Assembly: GCA_027886185.1 (NCBI GenBank) | Contig: WOAB01000158.1 | Span: 186,001 to 250,000 of the forward strand | Reading direction: 5' to 3' | Length of the DNA: 64,000 nt | Source of the DNA: Rheum nobile | Lineage: Eukaryota > Streptophyta > Magnoliopsida > Caryophyllales > Polygonaceae | In this document: piece by piece, positions 10,201 to 20,156 of the stretch | Layout of the letters: every line of letters begins with the position of its first letter | Position numbering within the stretch: position 1 is the stretch's first letter | The notes under the pieces: generated by a model | Told to the model about the DNA's origin: nothing | The model's input: only the letters and a program-made list of their open reading frames with translations | Database searches by the model: none | Position numbers and translations under genes: made by a program

Positions 10201-11065
10201 TGATAGGGATGTCAAATTTCTGAGTTACTTTTGGAAGACTTTGTGGGGTAAACTTGGTACTAAGTTGTTGTTCTCTACTACTAGTCACCCCCAGACAGAT
10301 GGACAAACTGAGGTCACTAACCGTATATTGGGTACTATCCTTAGGGCTGTTATTAAATCTAATCTGAAAAGTTGGGAAGAAGCCTTACCACATGTTGAGT
10401 TTGCTTATAATAGGACTATTCATTCTTCTACTAATATGTCCCCTTTTGAATGTGTGTATGGTTTGAATCCCCTAACCCCTTTGGATCTTAAGCCGTTGCC
10501 TTTACCGGAACGAGCAGACTTTGATGCTGATAGACATGTTAAGTTCATAAAGGAGCTGCACGAGCGGACTAAGGCTCGTTTGGAAGCTACTGCAGCGAAG
10601 AACGCAGCCCGAGCTAATCACGGCCGGCGTCAAGTGTTGTTCGAGCCCAACGACTTGGTATGGCTACACCTGCGCAAGGAGCGGTTCCCGGAGCAGAGGA
10701 AGTCGAAGCTGTCTCCCAGAGGTGATGGACCGTTCAAGGTGCTGAAGAGAGTAGGCGACAATGCCTATGTGTTGGAGCTGCCCGATGACTATGGTGTGAG
10801 CCCGATATTCAATGTCGGTGATCTTACCCCTTATGCAGCCGCTGATGTTGATGACTCGAGGACGAGTCCTTTTCAAGAAGGGGAGAATGATGAGGAATCA
10901 TCCCCGCCATTAGTGCCAACCTTTGATGGACCGATTACTAGGTCAAGATTGAAGGAACTACGTCAAGAGATGAAGACGTTTATGGCACATGATGTATCAC
11001 ATGACGAAGAGGACAAGTCCAAAGTCAAGGCGTTGACTTTATTGGTCAACGTTACATATGTTTAA
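7265..11065 (+). CDS. Gag zinc knuckle plus Pol: protease, RT, RNase H, integrase (element B)
   Basis: This frame stays open from just after the UAG to 11,065; the first internal ATG is at 7,412. Residue numbers below count from that ATG. The CCHC knuckle sits at the start. A pepsin-like protease motif IIDGGS is near residue 91, and RT runs from about 324 with YFDD at about 470. RNase H (ECDASGIGIGG) starts near 617. The integrase zinc region (H-x-H) is near 800-812, and the catalytic Asp, Asp and Glu lie near 866, 931 and 967. The zinc finger reads KRYVECLQAK, so the first Cys of the usual C-x2-C is Tyr. The last 59 residues are encoded inside the 3' LTR. Pol copies RNA to DNA and inserts it. 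The ORF is otherwise intact. Confidence 0.93.
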   Translation, partial: NSRGAHPSTSTAPQQPTRPAPKVTRGNPADPPPRARDITCFKCQGKGHYMKDCPNTRVLMINHLGELESDSDTEHENLVASHDMNEHANDDDLDFIEYEHGDSLIVRRTLHVNQAPCDDNQRENLFHTRCLVKGKVCNMIIDGGSCCNIASVELVNKLQLPTFLHPRPYRLHWMNDCGELKVNRKAKITLKLGTYEDEILCDIVPMQACHILLGHPWQFDRHVIHDGRTNQHAFEFHGRKVVLKPMTPLQVAEAYDKKREAERKGKSPAEPSTASTRTDLTLASTPSRVLLASSRDHLVDYLPPDVALMSLCQAYTLLGDDDRATLPAAVRTLLAEFLGVFLDEIPPGLPPIRGIEHQIDLIPGATLPNRPAYRMNPTETQEIQNQVQDLLDKGYVRESRSQCAVPVLIVPKKDNTWRMCVDCRAINNITIKYRHPIPRLDDMLDELHGASTFSKIDLRSGYHQIRMKEGDEWKTAFKTKFGLYEWLVMPFGLTNAPSTFMRLMNHVLRSFIGRFVIVYFDDILIYNKSLEAHTEHLREVLSTLRAVQLYGNLKKCDFCTDRVVFLGFVVSAHGLQVDQEKVQAIRDWPTPKNLGDVRSFHSLAGFYRRFVRDFSTIAAPLTEITKKNTPFRWGEAQEKAFQTLKDRLTHAPLLVLPDFTRPFEVECDASGIGIGGVLMQEGKPIAFFSEKLKGACLNYSTYDRELYALFRVLKTWQHYLWPREFVLKTDHESLKHFRSQDKLDRRHGRWMEFIETYPYVIKYKKGKDNVVADALSRRHTLLTTLDARVLGFIYIKELYDMDADFGVIYKHCVEKGSFDKFFLFDGFLFRVDKVCIPVCSLRLLLVDESHRGGLMGHFGRDKTYNMLHTHLYWPHMLRDVENFIKRYVECLQAKSKEKPHGLYTPLHIPCFPWVDISMDFIVGLPRTKKRRDFIFVVVDRFSKMAHFIACHKTDDARNVADLFFREIIRLHGVPRTIVSDRDVKFLSYFWKTLWGKLGTKLLFSTTSHPQTDGQTEVTNRILGTILRAVIKSNLKSWEEALPHVEFAYNRTIHSSTNMSPFECVYGLNPLTPLDLKPLPLPERADFDADRHVKFIKELHERTKARLEATAAKNAARANHGRRQVLFEPNDLVWLHLRKERFPEQRKSKLSPRGDGPFKVLKRVGDNAYVLELPDDYGVSPIFNVGDLTPYAAADVDDSRTSPFQEGENDEESSPPLVPTFDGPITRSRLKELRQEMKTFMAHDVSHDEEDKSKVKALTLLVNVTYV
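10874..10887 (+). other. Polypurine tract (element B)
   Basis: CAAGAAGGGGAGAA lies immediately before the 3' LTR start at 10,888, the position of the plus-strand primer. It is also inside the pol reading frame. Confidence 0.85.
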
Positions 11066-11620
11066 TCTTATTAATTTCTGCATTGGATATTTTTAGGATT
11101 ATTATTTATTTATTTTCAGCTTTCTATTTTCGGGTATTTTTGGAACAATTGTAGCCCGTTTTAGGAAGCTAGGGCCGACCACCTCTTAGGTATTTAAGGC
11201 GCCCTTGTCTTCTTCATTAGTTAGATTTCTCATATTGTTAAAACACAAAAATAGAGCTTGGTTTTTGCTTTGAAAACTCGGCTCCCCGTGAGAGTCTCAA
11301 TCGATTGTTCTTTCCTGCTTAGTTGTTTTCATCTTTGTCAAGTCCCTCTGGAGTTGGTGATTTCGTACTTCATAAGCAATCCTCTCCGTGCTCCAAGTTC
11401 GTCAGCGATTCTTGGTTGTGTGGCGTTGTAGAGATCGGGTTGGTAGATCGTTCGACAAGGTTCCTTGCTATCAAGCAAGCGGGTTTTCTCGTCGTTTCTA
11501 TTGGTTCTATCTATTATCATTTCCATTAGTTTCACTTCCGCCATTGTTCTAATCTTGTGTTTTCTTTTGTTTTGAGATCCGTTGCCTAGATCCATCTTCT
11601 ACACGGCTAACCCCGTATCA
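10888..11620 (+). repeat. 3' LTR of element B
   Basis: This is 733 bp, the same length as the 5' LTR, with about nine substitutions and no indels seen by eye. It is followed by target-site copy GAAGA at 11,621-11,625. Confidence 0.95.
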
Positions 11621-11625
11621 GAAGA

Positions 11626-12085
11626 AGTCTTTATTAGCATGTCTTAGGAAACTTTGTTTATGGAAACTATGAGTTACAAGCTGAAAAGTTTAGTTCAGAA
11701 AGAAATCTTTCATTGTTACCTTATATAATAGATTGCTAGCTATGTGGTAATTTGATAAAAGATCTTTGAATGAGCATACCTTAGGGTAAGGTATCTCAGC
11801 TATCACTAAGGAAGCATACTTCAAGTTGAGATCCAGAGATCCAAAGGCAAGGTACAAGTTTAGTTCTTGCTTAGGGTTTTTGTTGTGTTCTTGTTTTATT
11901 GTGAGTTGATTACACTCAAGGTCTAGAAACCTAGGATATGAGAGAAGGCTTATGAGATTGTACAACTTGTTAATAATACAAGTACACGTTTTGAAATCCT
12001 CCTAGGATAACACCTAGAGGTAGAGGTTTTTCTCTTTTAAACTAATTGGTTGATTAAGTTTCCTCTATAAAGGAACAGTTCGGAG
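11626..12085 (+). repeat. 5' LTR of element D, right part
   Basis: This continues the LTR broken at 3,873. The stretch TTTTGAAATCCTCCTAGG (about 11,992) and the following GTAGAGGTTTTTCTC match the end of element A's LTR read on the minus strand (2,560-2,640). Similarity stops near AAGGAACAGTT (about 12,080), short of the LTR end, so the LTR terminus and PBS are lost. Confidence 0.75.
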
Positions 12086-12099
12086 TATACACATGCGAA

Positions 12100-12470
12100 A
12101 TAAATCTCAAACTCTATAGAGCATTAACTACACACACTTAATTCTATGTAAATAAAGACTTTTGAGAGATCTGTTGTGGAAATTAAAATCTTCAACGTTA
12201 ATGCACGTTTTGAAAATAAGGAATTGTAACTTAAGCTTATTTTAGCCTAGAGCATTAATTACACACACATTCAAAACGTGCATTAACGATGAAGCTTTTA
12301 ATTCCTTGTAAATAAGGAATTATAAATTAAGTTTATTTTAGCCTAAGTTAAGCTTATTTTGGCCTACGTGAATTTTTCTGAATATTAGTTGAAAAGAGCA
12401 TTAACTACACACACACACACACACACTTAATTCCTTGTAAATAAGGAATTTTGACAAAACTAAACTCACG
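12100..12470. repeat. Short direct and inverted repeat cluster
   Basis: Three copies of GAGCATTAAyTACACACAC followed by TTAATTCyTTGTAAATAA occur at about 12,119, 12,250 and 12,395. The third copy is expanded to an (AC)n run (12,404-12,427). Between them, CTTCAACGTTAATGCACG (about 12,191) is inverted as CGTGCATTAACGATGAAG (about 12,277). The same words occur inverted inside the LTR of element I (15,075-15,125 and 16,760-16,810). It is probably an LTR-derived rearranged piece. Confidence 0.6.
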
Positions 12471-12892
12471 AGACAACGCCCGACACTTGACTAGAAAAGC
12501 AAATAATGTCAATACCCAACTTGACATTATTCCAAGAATATAGAGAGATTCTTATGAATGGATCTAAGGATTAAGTAACGGAATTGACCCTAGCGCTACC
12601 CAAGTAGGGAACAATCACTCAAGTCCCAAACGTTACACTATCCTTTATGAGTCCAGTCAGTCCTTATCAACACGTGACCTGTACTGTTTTTGGTAATCAA
12701 GGAATCTCGTATGAATGCATAACTCACAATAGTAACGAATCTAGTAATTTCCGAAACGATGAAATACTTCTTTATTATTCGAAACTTTAAACTAAAACAA
12801 CGGAAGGAATGTCAAACAGACAAATCACTAAACTACGGACACTATAGACACATACGTCATAGCTCCTTATTCTAAGGAAGACTTAAAGGTAA

Positions 12893-13430
12893 CTAATTGT
12901 CCAGGGTAACCTGCTCGTCGGACTGACGCACGACAAAGAGTCGCTCCATTTGAGAGAACCAATAGGCAACCTTGACTGGTTCCCCGGTTCCATCATAGCT
13001 ATCCGGGCTCATTGAATTAATCGTCTTCAACGCTCGGTTATAATTCCCTTCATTTCTTTCGGGAACCACTGGAGGTGCAAGGTCTTCATGCCCCCCCAAA
13101 ATCAATTGCGACCTGAGGGACGGGAGCCGCTTGAGCTTGCGGTATTCCTTGCGCTGTCAATATCTCGACAACCTGCCTCACTATCTGCCCTATGACCGTA
13201 GCATCCAACACGATCGGGGCAGAAGGTGGATTAAGTGGAACCTCCCCCACAACTTGCGGGCCACCTATTCCTAAGGAACATCTTCCCGCAGGGGCGGGTT
13301 ATTATTGTGCGAGCCAGATCCCGCATCATCCCCTTGTTGAGCAGCACTCCTCAGCTGAATTCGGGAACCATTGCTAGGACCTTCATCGGCCGCTTGGTTG
13401 GTGGATCAGGTGTTCACCTCTGTTGATGAA
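12893..13430 (-). pseudogene. Gag fragment of element I
   Basis: The minus strand starts about 13,430 and is frameshifted at least twice. The clearest part is 13,105-12,893, with SPDSYDGTGEPVKVAYWF and MERLFVVRQSDEQV, the beginning of the Retrotrans_gag domain. Upstream, the segment around 13,200-13,130 (VIGQIVRQVVEILTAQ) fits the variable Gag N-terminus. It stops shortly after the MERLF helix at TAG, and 12,480-12,890 holds no continuation. Confidence 0.6.
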
Positions 13431-14219
13431 CCATAACGCCAATTTGGAATTTTCCAACTTATACGTGATACTTAAATAACTACGTTATTATACGATTTGT
13501 AAGGGTAAAAACTAATAGCTCATATTAGATTGACTGACCCACCACCATTATTCTTACAACAATCTTATCCTCGTACTTGAGAATAAGGCAAATAGGAAAA
13601 ATGTCAACCTTCGAATGACATTAAACCAAAGAACGGAGGATGTCCTAATGAATGAACCTAAGGAATAAGTAACTGAATCAAAGCTTGCAGAAGTTTGAAA
13701 CACTTATTATTAAAACTTATACTTCCAAATCTTATATTTAACTTGGTGAAATAATTACCTAGATAGTAAATTCCTTAACTAATGACATGATTATTTCTTT
13801 AGAAACCTTTACTAAACCAAAAACCATACTTTTAAACTTTATATATTTAACTTTATAAAATAATTATTTATATATTTAGTTTCTTAAACTAGTGCCATTA
13901 TTATTTCTTCATAAACTCTTACAAAAACTCAAAACCACACCTTTAGAATTATAACAAAAACTTAATTTTAATTCTTTATAACACCATTTTATAAAAGAAC
14001 TATAAAAATTAGTATTAGTATTTTAATAACTAAACTATCACTTCTTAAGATTTATTTTTAGACATTAAGAAATTTTTAACCCTAAATTTAGTACTACTAG
14101 TTAAATTTTGAATTTTCCTTTATAAAATAATTTGAAATTAGCTTTAAAACAAAATAGTTTTGAAAATAATTTTGAAAATTCTCAAACCTAACAATAGGCC
14201 AAAAATCTTAAAACAATTG
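13431..14219. other. Leader of element I, AT-rich
   Basis: Non-coding. A stretch at 13,600-13,690 (TGTCAACCTTCGAATGACAT, then TCCTAATGAATGAACC) resembles 12,505-12,580, so the leader contains a diverged duplication. No gene is visible. Confidence 0.5.
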
Positions 14220-14231
14220 CTTTGATACCAC
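14220..14231 (-). other. Primer-binding site of element I
   Basis: The minus strand reads GTGGTATCAAAG, continuing CAATTG. This is one base away from the canonical tRNA-Met PBS TGGTATCAGAGC. It lies just inside the LTR end at 14,235. Confidence 0.65.
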
Positions 14232-14234
14232 GTT

Positions 14235-17086
14235 TGTAACACCCCCGACGTACGTCGGTAGTGTCACACGCCAGTGACCTCAGACTGTAAAGTCCAAAGC
14301 CACCCAAGGCTTTAATCGAAACAATTATACTTAAATGGACATTAATTAATAAAGAGTAAATAGAGGAAGACTTTGTATAAAGAAACTCAATCTTTTATTA
14401 AAATTCCTCTCGTAAATTGAGTAGGATAGTTTTACAAACGATATTGAAATTACAACGGAAGACTTTAAATAAATCCTACTTACATGATTAATTTAACTAC
14501 ATCTTCCATTTATTTAGGAAGATTAATCAACACTATACAACTTTCAAGATAATATTACTTTAAATATTCCATCTTTGACTGCAAGCCTTCGTCTTCGAAT
14601 TGTTACTTCAAGGCGTCGGGACCAACCATTGATGTGCCATATAGGATGGATGACACCAGTAAACCATGCAAGGAAAGAGAAAGGTTGGTCAGTCTAATGA
14701 AAGACTATGCAAGGGCTCAAACAGAATGGTTCTTGTGATTATATCCAGTTACTATCATTGTCTCTCGAATAAAAATCGATAGACGATATATAACCTATAT
14801 ACTCACACTGAAACGAAAGAAAATGTATGAGACAAGAGAAGACTCCAAAGGAAATGAGTTTTATGGGAAATTAATGAATTTGTTTGGGAACATTATAATT
14901 CACACAAAGTTTGAAAACCGACCTTGATTATTTGGGTCCACGACCAACCTCACCGCATAATGCGAATCCAGATTGGAAAGAGGACTTACTTTAATACAAG
15001 AGTTCGGGCGGGTTTCACGTTGTACTTCTCGCCCGAGGGTATATTAATTATGTGCAACAAGGATTATCTTATTTAATTTCAAAACATGCATTAACGTTGA
15101 AGCTTTTAATTTCCACAACAGATCTCGCAATGAGATATAGAATGGGTATAAATTCCGAAGATTGGCACTAGCTAAGTGCACCACCACCTATATTCGGATA
15201 GGGGTAGGTCATGACCAAAAGCGTTAGGGCATTTAACCTTCTAACACAAAGCTATAAAGAAACGACTAAACCTTGTAAGGAAATAGTGTTCCTATGAATA
15301 CTCGTGCTAAACTAGCAATTATATGTCCACACTAATACACAACAAATCCACACCAAGTATATCTAGCACCCTATAATAATATATATAAGGGTCGTAGCTA
15401 GCATATTATACAACCTAATAATAAGGTTCAATTAATCACACCATCTATTCACACAAGTTCCCAAACAAGAAGAGAATTATTTATCCCAACTTAATAGCAC
15501 AACCGATTCATTGACAATTAAGATAAAAATGGAATAAATATGCAAGAGAGAACCGCCACTTGCCTTGAATCACTGAGAGATGAACCGTATCACGGGGATG
15601 GTTGTTTTCGAGTAGCAACTTGAATCCTTGCTCAATTTCCATTCCAGAAGCAAATCCGAGACGTACCCAAATTACACACGAGAATAAATTATAATTAGAT
15701 AATTTATTCAATACTGAATTTTAAAGGGTATATGTCTCAAGATTTAAATTGAATTAATTTATCTCCAACTAATTCAATTTTCAAGGCTTAATCGGTAGAA
15801 CGATTATTTATACGATTAAAAATCAATTAGTCGTATGTTCTAAATAATATTCTCATAAATAAATCTCATAATTTATTTATAAGTCCAGAAGTTTTAATCC
15901 AAAATATTATCCAAATGAAAAGTTAATATATAATCATTCATAGTCTAAGATAATACCCAAAGTAATTTTAATTAATTTAATTTAATTTTATTAAAATAAA
16001 ATAAATTCCATCTTATTATTCAGTAATTAAGATTAATTTAATTAACCTTATTTAAGCGAAATAAAATACAAAGAAAATGAAAATCGGACAAAAATCCGAA
16101 AATACCCAAATTCCGGTTCGTCGGTGGAGCTGCTTGCGGTTTCCGGAGAAATCGGTGGCCGGAGGTGGCTAATCAGCAGCGGGACCCTAGGAATTTAGAA
16201 GTATACTTCCAAGCGGTCCTATTGGTGGCGGCAATTGCAGGATTGGAGCTCCGGTGTGACGGCAATTGATCTCGCAACAGAAGGCTGTGAATTCTAGGGT
16301 TCTTGAGCTTCAAGAGAGAAATTGGGTGCCTAAACTACTACGATTGGAGTCATATTTATAGGGGTTGGATAGGCCTCAGAGAGAGATTCAATGCCATATA
16401 AAATTTACAAGGAAATGATCTCGTAATTGCCCCGATTTCCCAATGTTTCCAAAAGTCCAAAAACGTTTATCCACTTACGTATGGACCTATAGTAAAAAGC
16501 TCATGGGTTAATTGATCGAATCGAGCCCGAAACGAGGTTTGGAATGGCCAAAAACCGCCATTGTTGTCCATGGGAAGCTCACGGCTGACACTTGGGGAAG
16601 AAGGATGAACAGTGCCCAACCATCTTTTGGCACATTCCCTTGAATAATTTTTGAAAAATTACAAAAATTACCCAAACTTTCTCAAACTTTATTATTTTAA
16701 TAATTCTATGTTTCTAATATTATTTTAGCCCAAAGTTAATATTTAGAAAAAAATAACTTATGCTAAAAAAAAGCTTAACTTAGGCTAAAATAAGCTTAAG
16801 TTACAATTCCTATGGATTTAACCATATTTAAATCCTTTAACAAAAATTGTTAAACTTGATCTAAATATTCTAGGTTAAATTTTATAAGTTTTGTTTAAAT
16901 TTAGGATCAACACAATGTTAACAATAAATTTAAATAACTCACAACTTTAAAGTTGTAACAACTTATATTAAGAATCTCTATTTCCTTTCTAATTTTGGAA
17001 TTATGAAATAAATACAAAAATTCCTTTATAAGAAATAGAGTTGAGAAATTACATAAATATTCTTACTAAAATTGAGGGTTATTACA
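14235..17086 (-). repeat. Long LTR of element I (about 2.85 kb)
   Basis: On the plus strand it begins TGTAACACCCCCGACG and ends GAGGGTTATTACA, giving TG...CA ends in both directions, and it abuts the PBS. The following GGAAC (17,087-17,091) is a candidate target-site base set. The interior is AT-rich with no ORF. A GC-richer section is present at 16,100-16,300. Confidence 0.65.
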
Positions 17087-18215
17087 GGAACAATGGTAGG
17101 AAACATGATATCAAGGATGTTACATGCTTCAACTGCAAGGACAAGGGTCACTATGCTAACAAGTGTCCTAAAGGGAACAACTCATACAACACCAATGGTG
17201 ACAATACTGAGAACGACAAGAAGAAAGCTTTTGTTGCTATCTAGGGTGATGATTGTGCCAACTCTGATGATGATGAGCTAGAGACATGAGGTAACAACAA
17301 AATGTGTGCAATGACTCTGAAGTCATCAAGAGAATCTTAAAACTCAAAATGATTTGAATGTTACTGAAGATAAATGCACTGAATTGAATGAATCTCTATC
17401 TAGAATTGCTAGTTCTTTTGTTGTTCCTTGTGATAACTGTGATGATACTCACAGTGAACTTGAAAACCTTAGACAAGAAAATGTTTCTCTATGCTTAGAC
17501 CTAGTGTCAAACAATGCTAATATTGTCTTGTATCATGAACCCACTAAGACAGAGAGGGAACTATCCTAGATGAAAGCTCGGATTAACAAAATCCACTATA
17601 TTCTAGTTGAGCAGAAGCTTAAGGAGGAAGAGATTACCTTTTGTTGAGTCCAAACATGATGTTGGGTACAAGGGTGAAAAGAAAGAGAGTGAAGAACATG
17701 AGTTAACCATACCTGATCTTAGAGAGTTGAACCCCCTAGATCTCCAGAGCACCAAGGATATGAACTTTTACCTAGAGGAGCGTGTGAAAACTCTAGAGAA
17801 TGGGTTGAATGCAAACCAATAAGTACACCTTAGGGGAGCGTGTGAAAACTCTGCCCATATGATGTATCTCAAACACTCCCAGGGAAACCTACCTAGCACA
17901 CCTGACCCAGTTAGAGCCAAACAACATAGGATCACTGTTCCTAACCATAAGTACACCTTGGGGGATTATTACAAGATATGTTGGCATTGTGGGAACAACG
18001 GCCATGTTGTTAGAAACCTTGCTAAGAAAAAGAAGTTCACTGAAGAGCACACTCAGCGCATGTTCAGTAAAAGTAACAATGTTAATTTGAATGATTATGA
18101 TGCATTTCTGATATGTTCCATGCTAAGCCTAGAGATTATCACTTTGTCTCTAGGCGACCAGGTAAAGCCAAGCTTGTTTGGGTCGCTAAACACTAATTTT
18201 CCAAATGTAGGATGA
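17087..18215 (+). pseudogene. Gag remnants of element D
   Basis: This begins abruptly at the junction with element I inside the segment RNNGRKHDIKD. It keeps the first zinc knuckle CFNCKDKGHYANKC (about 17,128-17,170). An amber TAG at 17,242 lies where related copies have Trp (AFVAxWGD). A coiled-coil-like stretch (17,354-17,570, ELENLRQENVSL) follows. The second knuckle at about 17,979-18,020 (CWHCGNNGHVVRN) has lost its last Cys. Several stops and frameshifts separate the parts. Confidence 0.75.
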
Positions 18216-18224
18216 AGTGAGGGG

Positions 18225-18372
18225 GAACAACAAGTGGTTCATTGATAGTGCATGCTCATGCCATATGACGAGAAATAGAGATCACCTCACCTCACTTCAA
18301 CGACGCTCTAAGGGAAGTGTTTCCCTTTGAGACAAAAGATGCAGAGAGATTGTAGGAACATGATAAGCTGCT
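18225..18372 (+). pseudogene. Copia protease remnant (element D)
   Basis: WFIDSACSCHMTRNRDHL at about 18,236-18,290 is the aspartic-protease active-site region. The usual D-S-G is D-S-A here, which would probably abolish activity. A stop follows near 18,330. In active elements this enzyme cuts the Gag-Pol polyprotein. Confidence 0.65.
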
Positions 18373-19563
18373 TTGAACTCAAACATCAAGATAAAAGAGG
18401 TTAGTTTGATTCATCAATTTGGTTTCAATCTATTGAGTGTAGCTCAGTTGTGCGATCAAGGAGACAATGAGACTATCTTCACGTCTCAAGACTGCTACGT
18501 AAGGAATAGAAAAACCAAGGAAATTGTGTTGAAGGGTGTTCGATTCAATGATGTGTACACGGTTGACACAACCTTCAAGCCTACAAGGGAACTGTGCTTT
18601 GCATATCTAGCTGAAGAGACGAAACTGTGGCACAAAAGACTTGGACACGCTAATCTTCAATTCATCCATAAACTCGACAAGAGGGAACTTGTTCGTGGTC
18701 TTCCAAATGTCAAACCTGAGACCCATGGAGTTTGTGACGGTTGTGTTAAAGGGAAGCAAACACGTTCCTCTTTCAAGAGCGAACCCGATGTTACTACTTC
18801 TCATCCTCTGGAACTTATCCATATGGATCTCTGTAGTTCCATGAGGATAAGAAGTCATGCAGGGAACAAGTATGTGTTTTTTATCGTCGATGATTACTCT
18901 AGATTTACATGGACAGTCTTTATTTCTTCTAAGGAACATGTGTTCGAGACATTTGAGTCTTTCATCAAGAATGTGGAGACAAATTTGGGACAAAAGCTAA
19001 GCGTCATTCGATCCGACCATGGAACGGAGTTTGAGAATGCAATGTTCCTTGATTTCTACAGGGAACATGGCATTTCTCATAACGTTTCGGCTCCTAGGAC
19101 ACCACGACAAAATGGAGTGGTTGAAAGAAAGAACATGACTTTGGAGGACATGGCTAGAACATTGCTCATCGCTAGCAACCTTCCTCGAATCTTCTTGGCT
19201 GAAGCAATCAACACTTTTTGCCATATCCTTAATCGCGCTATGCTTAGACCCTTACTTAACAAAACTGCTTATGAACTAATCAGGGACCGCAAGCCCAATA
19301 TCTCTCACTTGCGTGCTTTTGGTTGTAGGTGTTTCATTCACAACAATGGGAAAGACAACTTGGGGAAGTTTGATCCACGAAATGATGAAGGAATCTTTAT
19401 GGGATATGCTAAAACAAGCAAGGCATACAGAGTCCACAACAAGAGAACCCAGAAGATCGAAGAAAACATCCATGTCGTCTTTGATGAACACTCAAAAGTT
19501 GTGCGTAATGATCCCAACACACCGTGCCCTGATAATGACTTTAATTCCACGAATGCAACGTGA
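18373..19563 (+). CDS. Integrase region of element D, open for 396 codons
   Basis: No stop occurs from 18,373 to 19,563. The order is GAG-pre-integrase (about residues 1-85), zinc finger with HKRLGH (about 92-97) and CDGC (about 123-126), and the rve catalytic core with Asp in HMDLC (about 152), Asp in RSDHGTEF (about 214) and Glu in GVVERKN (about 250). The C-terminal SHLRAFGCRCF segment and the VFDEHS region follow. All three DDE residues are present. The enzyme would insert element cDNA. It has no start of its own because it is cut from a polyprotein, and flanking gag, protease and RT are broken, so expression is unlikely. Confidence 0.85.
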   Translation: MNSNIKIKEVSLIHQFGFNLLSVAQLCDQGDNETIFTSQDCYVRNRKTKEIVLKGVRFNDVYTVDTTFKPTRELCFAYLAEETKLWHKRLGHANLQFIHKLDKRELVRGLPNVKPETHGVCDGCVKGKQTRSSFKSEPDVTTSHPLELIHMDLCSSMRIRSHAGNKYVFFIVDDYSRFTWTVFISSKEHVFETFESFIKNVETNLGQKLSVIRSDHGTEFENAMFLDFYREHGISHNVSAPRTPRQNGVVERKNMTLEDMARTLLIASNLPRIFLAEAINTFCHILNRAMLRPLLNKTAYELIRDRKPNISHLRAFGCRCFIHNNGKDNLGKFDPRNDEGIFMGYAKTSKAYRVHNKRTQKIEENIHVVFDEHSKVVRNDPNTPCPDNDFNSTNAT

Positions 19564-20156
19564 AGACTCAGATGGTGATGGTGATGATGGAAGTCACCGT
19601 GGTAATTCACGTATAGGGAACAGTGCCCCTAACGTTGCTGGGATCACTACTAGTTCTCTAGGATTCACCACAAATAGTGGAAATGCTAATACCACTTTCT
19701 ACACCAGCACTTGACGTTCCCACTACATCTACTCAAGCAACAGCTACTGATGTTACCACTGCTCCTGATGGAACTACTGGTGGTGATAACTCGGATGCAC
19801 AAACTGTGCAAGATGGCCAAGTGAATGATGCAGTAGGAACAATCACTGAGGAAGAAACTACAGATGATGCTGACGTTCCACTGCCTTCATCCTCAACTTT
19901 TGTTGTTGATATGGTTCCTCTTATCCCTCCTCTTCCTGTATCACAAAGCTCTAGAATCCAAAAGAATCATCCAGTCGACGCTCTTATCATACCATTTGAT
20001 CAAAGAGGTACACGTTCCCAACTGCATAACTTTTGTGCCTTCTACGCTTTCATCTCGTTTATAGAGCCAAAGACCATCAAGGAAGCATTGAAGGAACCAG
20101 ATTGGATCATTTCTATTCAAGAAGAACTACACCAATTTGAGAGGAACAAAGTGTGA
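19564..20156 (+). pseudogene. Integrase-RT linker region (element D)
   Basis: A Thr/Asp/Val-rich linker between integrase and RT, open in a second frame from 19,677 (STPALDVPTTSTQATATDV). It ends with the start of RT at KEALKEPDWIISIQEELHQF (about 20,080-20,150), the typical N-terminal motif of copia RT (RVT_2). A frameshift near 19,563 separates it from the integrase. Confidence 0.7.

Larger units (their letters stand above)
3874..11620 (+). mobile_element. Element B: full-length Ty3/gypsy retrotransposon (7.75 kb)
   Basis: Two 733-bp LTRs (3,874-4,606; 10,888-11,620) start TGATGAGGAATC and end CCCCGTATCA. They are flanked by the 5-bp duplication GAAGA (3,869-3,873 and 11,621-11,625). A tRNA-Met PBS follows the 5' LTR, and a purine tract precedes the 3' LTR. 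The domain order protease-RT-RNase H-integrase is Ty3/gypsy. By eye the LTRs differ at about nine positions, so insertion is recent. Gag and integrase resemble the Reina-like group, but no chromodomain was recognised, so the lineage is tentative. Gag and pol share one frame, split by a single UAG. Confidence 0.95.
12095..17086 (-). mobile_element. Element I: decayed Ty3/gypsy element in the gag of element D
   Basis: On the minus strand there is a 2.85-kb 5' LTR (14,235-17,086, TGTAATAACCC...GGTGTTACA), a tRNA-Met-like PBS (TGGTATCAAAGC), a leader, and a frameshifted gag ending near 12,893. Pol and the 3' LTR are missing. At 17,086/17,087 it joins element D's gag directly. The lost left end together with D's LTR end indicates a deletion after insertion. 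Gag resembles Tekay/Del-type proteins, but the lineage is not certain. Confidence 0.7.
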
